The position numbers and the translations under genes are program-made. Below, one piece after another: positions 59,895 through 64,000 of a DNA stretch of 64,000 nt. Each line of letters begins with the position of its first letter. Within the stretch, counting starts at the first letter, position 1. Source of the stretch: CATOSP01 sp965204715 (GTDB taxonomy: Bacteria; Chloroflexota; Dehalococcoidia; Lucifugimonadales; UBA3495); NCBI GenBank assembly GCA_965204715.1, contig OZ242009.1, positions 1,364,001 through 1,428,000 on the forward strand, in the 5' to 3' direction. The notes under the pieces were generated by a model, which was not told where the DNA came from, searched no databases, and saw only the letters and a list, made by a program, of their open reading frames with translations.

Positions 59895-61298
59895 TTAGTC
59901 CTCTCTGAAGGTGGCCGGGACTGTCCTCCGGCCGATTTGTATTTCGGTCTTAAGTATGTCCCCTTCCTTGATGTCGTACAGTGGTATCAACGGCAACACC
60001 CTGGCGAACAGGAGCATCAGCATCGACACCAGGGCGAAGGTAGCCCCGATAATGGTGATCTCCACGGCGCTGGGCGCGTAGGTGTACCAAGTAAAGGTGA
60101 ACAGTTGCTTCTCCGCCAGCGCGGGAATGATGATCAGGAAACGCTCCAGCCACATGCCTATGTTCACCAGGATGCAGGCGATGGACATGAGCCAGAGGTT
60201 GCGCCGCCAACTGCTGGCCAGCCACATGGCCACCGGCAGGAAATAGGTTACGCCTACAAATATGGCAAACCAGATGCTCCAGGGCGGCTTCGTTATCTGG
60301 AAGTCGCGGAAGGCGATTTCGTCCGCCTCACGTCCGTAGAACCCGAAGATTACTTCCATCACGAAGAAGTAGAACCAGCCGGTGGCGACCACTATCAGCA
60401 AGCGGCCAAGGGCGTCGATGTGCTCGTGGCGGATGTAGTCCTGCCAGCCGTATATCCAGCGCAGGATGATCATCACGAAGGCCACTGCGGACACGCCGGA
60501 GTGGACCGCGCCGACCACGAAGTAGGGGGCGAAGATGGTGGAGTGCCAGGGTTTGACCGCGATGGCCATACCGAAGTCCCAGGACACGATGCTGTGGACC
60601 GAGACGAACACGGGCAGAATCAGGGCCGAAAGCAGCACGCCGGCGATGATCTGGAGCTTCCATTGCCGCGGATTTCCCTGCCAGCCCATCGCCAGCACGG
60701 TGTAAATCTTGTGGCTGATCCCCCGGGGGTTTGAGCTGGTGCGGTCCCGGAGCACTGCCAGATCGGGTATCAGCGCCACCAGAACGAACAGGATGCTGGA
60801 TGTGAGGTAGGTGTAGACGGCGCTGGGGTCCCACACCAGGGGCGACCTGACGTTGGGCCAGATGCCCCGCGCGAAGTCGTAGGGGATGAATGGTATGGTG
60901 TAAATCCAGTAGACCAGCCGCCAGGGCCTGCCAGTGTGAATCAGGGGCATGAGCATGGCCGTCATCAGGGAGAAGACCGTCAGCACCTCTGCGGCGCGGG
61001 TGGCAGGTCTGCGCCACTCCGCCTTGGACAGCCGGAGGATGGCGGAAAGCATCACCCCCGCGTGGCTGATACCAATCCAGAACACGAAATTGACGATGAA
61101 GAAGCCCCACATCACGGGCCGGTTCAGCCCGGTAACGCCCATTCCCAGGTTGATCATCACCCCTGCGGCCGCGAACCCGGCCAGGACAATCAGGCCAAGG
61201 ACGGCAACGGCAGACCAGAACCACCGGGGCGAATACAGTATCGACCCCAGAAGGTCCCGGTTAATCTGCCTCGCGGGGAGAACCCTGCCTTCCTGCAT
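59895..61298 (-). CDS. NrfD/PsrC-like membrane subunit of alternative complex III (second)
   Basis: 467 residues with about ten membrane helices. NrfD hallmarks: FFIVNFVFWIGISHAGVMLS, ILRLSKAEWRRPATRAAEVL and PLIHTGRPWRLVYWIYTIPF. The C-terminus LIPLYDIKEGDILKTEIQIG is typical of ActC/ActF. It would bind quinol and may conduct protons; no metal cofactor. It lies between the other NrfD gene and DUF3341. Confidence 0.92.
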   Translation of the reverse strand: MQEGRVLPARQINRDLLGSILYSPRWFWSAVAVLGLIVLAGFAAAGVMINLGMGVTGLNRPVMWGFFIVNFVFWIGISHAGVMLSAILRLSKAEWRRPATRAAEVLTVFSLMTAMLMPLIHTGRPWRLVYWIYTIPFIPYDFARGIWPNVRSPLVWDPSAVYTYLTSSILFVLVALIPDLAVLRDRTSSNPRGISHKIYTVLAMGWQGNPRQWKLQIIAGVLLSALILPVFVSVHSIVSWDFGMAIAVKPWHSTIFAPYFVVGAVHSGVSAVAFVMIILRWIYGWQDYIRHEHIDALGRLLIVVATGWFYFFVMEVIFGFYGREADEIAFRDFQITKPPWSIWFAIFVGVTYFLPVAMWLASSWRRNLWLMSIACILVNIGMWLERFLIIIPALAEKQLFTFTWYTYAPSAVEITIIGATFALVSMLMLLFARVLPLIPLYDIKEGDILKTEIQIGRRTVPATFRED

Positions 61299-61356
61299 CT
61301 CTCTCCAGTGGTCCCGTACCCGGGGTTTGGGACCAGTGTTCGGTGTTCAGTATCCG

Positions 61357-61389
61357 GCGGTTAGTGGTCAGCGACTAGCCACTGGCCGC
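61357..61389. other. hairpin in the gap between the two NrfD genes
   Basis: GCGGTTAGTGG and CCACTGGCCGC pair with two G-U wobbles around an 11-base loop. A similar weaker hairpin sits in the next gap near 59841-59880. No T-run follows, so attenuation or mRNA processing is as likely as termination. Confidence 0.4.
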
Positions 61390-61392
61390 CGC

Positions 61393-62799
61393 TTATTCGG
61401 GTTTGGCCAGCACAAGGTAGCGGCCGCGGATAAAGGTCTCCATCTTCTGGTAGAGCAGCCCTTCTTTGATTTCCCATAGGGAGATGACCGGTATGACTCG
61501 GGTCGCAAGCAGGTATACGAAAGCCGCGCCCCCGATTCCTCCGATGACGATAAGGATGTCACTCAGGCCGGGGTACACCGGCGGCGGCACCTCGGTAAGG
61601 AACTCGCCATAGACGTTCCCGGCGTTGAATGAACCGACGAAAATCCGGATGTTGAAGAGGAAAGCGCCAGCCAGCGCGGAAGCCCCGGCAAGGGCCGGAC
61701 CCCAGTCGGTCTTACGGACCGGGTTCCAGAGCAGCACCAGAAAGGGCATGACGAAACTGAAGAAGAAGTTTCCGGCGAACACCCCTCCGTAGGACCCGAA
61801 TAGCAGGTACTTCAGGACGTTCTGCTCCAACTCCGTCCTACCGTACCAGTAGGTTATTCCGAAGGCGAACATGTGGTAACACCACAACAGGCTGAAAGCC
61901 AACAACAGTTTGCTGGCCGACCAGAAAGGGGAGATGCCAATGTATTCCCGGTATCCCCCGAACCGGCGCAGAATGAACATGATGATGAGGATAAGGCCCA
62001 GCGCGGACTGGAACCCGCTCAGGCTGTATACCACCGGGAAGATGGCGTCTTTCCAACCCGGTATCATGCTTTGGCCGTAATCGGAACTGATGATGAAGTG
62101 TACGAATAGCAGCAGCATGAAATACCAGGCCCCGAGCAGCGCCAATCCGGCCTTGTGAACGAGCCACTGCCGCTTGGTGCCCGTCCAGAACCCGGCCAGC
62201 ATCCGGTACAGGCTGCGGCGGAAGCCCGTGGCTTTTTCGTAAGCCTCGGCCATGTCCGGCACAGCGGAGAGCCACAGTAGGGCCAGGGCGTTGACGCCGA
62301 CGAATATGACGCCGAACAGGTCCCACCAGAGCGGGCTTCCTATAGGTCCTTCGAACCAGATGCTTCGGCGCAGGGCCAACTCGTGGTGACCCACGTCCGG
62401 GTTGTTGAGGGATGGCAGCACAATCGCCAGGGGGATGAACAGCAGGATATTGAAGATCCCGAGTATCCCGAAAATCTCCGATACCCGCGACAGAGGACGG
62501 CGCCAGTGGCTCTTGGTGATTCGGAATGCCGCAGCCGCCAGCGGTCCGGTGCTGGTGACCATGAACACGAAGGAGAAGGTGGCGGCGTAGTAGCCCCACG
62601 GCGAATGGTCATCGAACCCGTACTGGGCCGCCTTCATCACGAAGCCGATGACTCCCAGCACCAGCAGCGCGCCCGTCAATGCCAGCCCCAGAGTAACCGG
62701 GCCAGGCCGGGTGAAGGTCTTCCGGGTTACGTATTCAGTGACCTCGGTGGCCCGTGGGAAGACCCACATGTCTTGGGAATGGTGGGCGTTCTCAGCCAT
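61393..62799 (-). CDS. NrfD/PsrC-like membrane subunit of alternative complex III (first)
   Basis: 468 residues with about ten helices. FRITKSHWRRPLSRVSEIF and LALLGAWYFMLLLFVHFIIS match the NrfD family, and the C-terminus RVIPVISLWEIKEGLLYQKM parallels the other subunit. Two NrfD proteins side by side, with DUF3341 and an FeS protein, are the diagnostic of alternative complex III. Its start overlaps the FeS subunit gene by eight bases. Confidence 0.92.
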   Translation of the reverse strand: MAENAHHSQDMWVFPRATEVTEYVTRKTFTRPGPVTLGLALTGALLVLGVIGFVMKAAQYGFDDHSPWGYYAATFSFVFMVTSTGPLAAAAFRITKSHWRRPLSRVSEIFGILGIFNILLFIPLAIVLPSLNNPDVGHHELALRRSIWFEGPIGSPLWWDLFGVIFVGVNALALLWLSAVPDMAEAYEKATGFRRSLYRMLAGFWTGTKRQWLVHKAGLALLGAWYFMLLLFVHFIISSDYGQSMIPGWKDAIFPVVYSLSGFQSALGLILIIMFILRRFGGYREYIGISPFWSASKLLLAFSLLWCYHMFAFGITYWYGRTELEQNVLKYLLFGSYGGVFAGNFFFSFVMPFLVLLWNPVRKTDWGPALAGASALAGAFLFNIRIFVGSFNAGNVYGEFLTEVPPPVYPGLSDILIVIGGIGGAAFVYLLATRVIPVISLWEIKEGLLYQKMETFIRGRYLVLAKPE

Positions 62800-63574
62800 G
62801 ACCGCCGCCGTTCTTTAAGGGATACTTGTCAACCTTCTTCAGGTATATCACGTTGGGCTTGGTGCCCACTTCTTCAAGCAGCCGGTAGGCACGGGGGGCT
62901 TTCTCTCCCCCATCATGGTCGTCCAGCGCTTTGAAGTAGCGTTCCACCGGCCCGGTGGCATCGGACTGGTCCGCGAAGGTAAGAGCATTGGTCGGGCAGG
63001 CCGAAACGCAAGCAGGCAGGAAATTTCGCTTCTTCATGGTTGGGTAGTCCAGGGTGGCCCGCTCCTGCCGCTCTACGGTCAATTCGGCCCTGCGGATGCG
63101 CTGGATGCAGAAAGAGCACTTCTCCATGATGCCGCGGCTGCGGACTGTCACGTCGGAGTTGAGGTGATTCCGCATTCGTTCCGGCCACACCGGCTCCCAA
63201 TAGTTGAAGAATCGGACCTGGTAGGGGCAGTTGTTGGCGCAGTAGCGGGTGCCGACGCACCGGTTGTACACCTGTACGTTCAGCCCCTCGTCGTTGTGAT
63301 AGGTGGCATAGACGGGACAGACAGGCTCGCAGGGCGCATTCTCGCAGTGCTGGCACATGATGGGTATGAAGCGGGCCTTCACGTTGGGGAACTCGCCTTC
63401 CCAGTACCGCTCGACCCGGATCCACTCGTATGCCCGCCGCTGCAGGAACAGGTCCTTGGTGTTGATCGGGATGTTGTTCTCTGACTGACAAGCAACCACG
63501 CAGGCCTGGCACCCGGTACACCGGTCCAGGTCTACTACCATCCCCCACTTGTGATCGAACCGTTGATCTGCCAT
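62792..63574 (-). CDS. four-cluster ferredoxin-type FeS subunit of alternative complex III
   Basis: 260 residues with four [4Fe-4S] motifs: CTGCQACVVACQSENNIP (Cys19, 22, 25, 29), CQHCENAPCEPVCPV, CVGTRYCANNCPYQVR, and CSFCIQRIRR with LPACVSACPTNAL. This is the ferredoxin-like half of ActB, also like NarH/PsrB. In many alternative complex III systems it is fused to the molybdopterin-like part; here it is a separate gene following a fragment of that part. It would carry electrons inside the extracytoplasmic arm. Confidence 0.92.
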   Translation of the reverse strand: MADQRFDHKWGMVVDLDRCTGCQACVVACQSENNIPINTKDLFLQRRAYEWIRVERYWEGEFPNVKARFIPIMCQHCENAPCEPVCPVYATYHNDEGLNVQVYNRCVGTRYCANNCPYQVRFFNYWEPVWPERMRNHLNSDVTVRSRGIMEKCSFCIQRIRRAELTVERQERATLDYPTMKKRNFLPACVSACPTNALTFADQSDATGPVERYFKALDDHDGGEKAPRAYRLLEEVGTKPNVIYLKKVDKYPLKNGGGHG

Positions 63575-63692
63575 TCCAGCCCTCAGCCCGTTTCTTGACG
63601 CAAAGGCGCAAAGTCTTGATGACGCAATGGTCTCATATTTCTATCTTGGCCAAGCCCCAGATCCGGAGTTCTACGCCGTTGCGTTTATGCCG

Positions 63693-64000
63693 CTAGTGGT
63701 CGTCTTCACCCGGCGTCACCGTCTGAATGATGCGCTCGCCCGGAAGGATGCCTATTTCCACGGCGCGGACGATTCCTTCAAACTTGGATACCTTGATGCT
63801 CTCGCCGGTACGGCTGACTCTCACCCGCGTACCGGCCCAGGCCAAGGCCCCGGTGCCATCCACCTGCCTTGGCGAGAGTATGTCCATAACGTTCTGCGAC
63901 TCGCTGGCCGGCCTGTCCGTGGCGGTGTCCGGGCCGCTGCTGCGGCCATGCCCCATTGGCATCGACAGCACCCTTGGAGGCACAGCCGGTGTGAGGTAGA
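63693..64000 (-). CDS. molybdopterin-oxidoreductase-like subunit of alternative complex III, C-terminal part (5' end outside window)
   Basis: The frame stays open to the window edge (at least 102 residues). PRVLSMPMGHGRSSG followed by ILSPRQVDGTGALAWAGTRV is the C-terminal cap of molybdopterin-type oxidoreductases of the ActB kind. The upstream bases continue in frame (YLTPAVPP), so the internal GTG/ATG is not the true start. The FeS gene follows 118 bases downstream on the same strand. Whether it binds a cofactor cannot be told from this end. Confidence 0.8.
   Translation of the reverse strand, partial: YLTPAVPPRVLSMPMGHGRSSGPDTATDRPASESQNVMDILSPRQVDGTGALAWAGTRVRVSRTGESIKVSKFEGIVRAVEIGILPGERIIQTVTPGEDDH

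Overview
High-GC bacterial DNA with short intergenic gaps, no tRNA or rRNA and no CRISPR array. Many class III (CaiB/BaiF) CoA-transferases, a FAS1-like dehydratase, an LLM flavin oxidoreductase, MmgE/PrpD, DUF1800/DUF1501 proteins, an alternative-complex-III-type operon and a chlorobium/chloroflexi-like mix of small toxin modules suggest an uncultured Chloroflexota (Dehalococcoidia / SAR202-like). That assignment is inference from gene content only.

Layout. 1-934: two crotonase-fold enzymes, the first cut by the window edge. 1050-3890: a Uma2-type nuclease and a SWIM zinc-finger protein, both on the minus strand. 4142-14985: a defence island. It holds an XRE regulator, hsdM, three small overlapping genes of unknown function, hsdS, an RHH/PIN toxin-antitoxin pair inserted with a 31-bp duplication of the hsdS 3' end, a DUF433 gene with a frameshifted PIN-like partner, hsdR, and then a stub of a cytosine methylase cut off by an IS630 tail. 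14997-18619: NHL-repeat, DUF1501 and DUF1800 proteins. 18620-19805: a scrap yard of gene remnants, a promoter, one copy of a dispersed leader element with a small ORF, a 183-bp MITE-like element and a 14-C tract, all in front of a 2296-residue secreted protein (19806-26696). That protein combines MBG/YDG-like repeats, a PEP-synthase-type ATP-grasp domain, Ig-like repeats and a thrice-repeated WRNDPQW module.

27119-31635: a broken MpaB-like gene, an LLM oxidoreductase, MmgE/PrpD, and a DUF433/VapC45-type pair. 31673-34671: queuosine precursor genes queD-queC-queE and queF, the latter coupled to a small ORF and a lipoprotein. 34803-41360: three CoA-transferases, a FAS1-like dehydratase and decaying HicAB, protease-like and membrane genes. 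41599-43133: a dead hicBA pair and a dead IS630 transposase.

43130-48833: an arsenite-oxidase-like operon (two MauG-type dihaem proteins, a Tat Rieske subunit and the molybdopterin subunit). 49309-53361: an MFS fragment, an alpha/beta hydrolase, a small HTH protein, an SDR lacking its tyrosine, and a ROK protein. 53362-58328: cytochrome c maturation genes (ccmH, ccmF, a CcmI-like zinc-ribbon protein, an unknown membrane protein and a TlpA/CcmG-like thioredoxin). 58579-64000: an alternative complex III operon (molybdopterin-like subunit C-terminus, FeS subunit, two NrfD subunits, DUF3341, monohaem cytochrome c lipoprotein). The c-type cytochromes of the arsenite-oxidase-like and complex III operons need haem attachment, so the neighbouring ccm genes fit a respiratory block from 43 to 64 kb.
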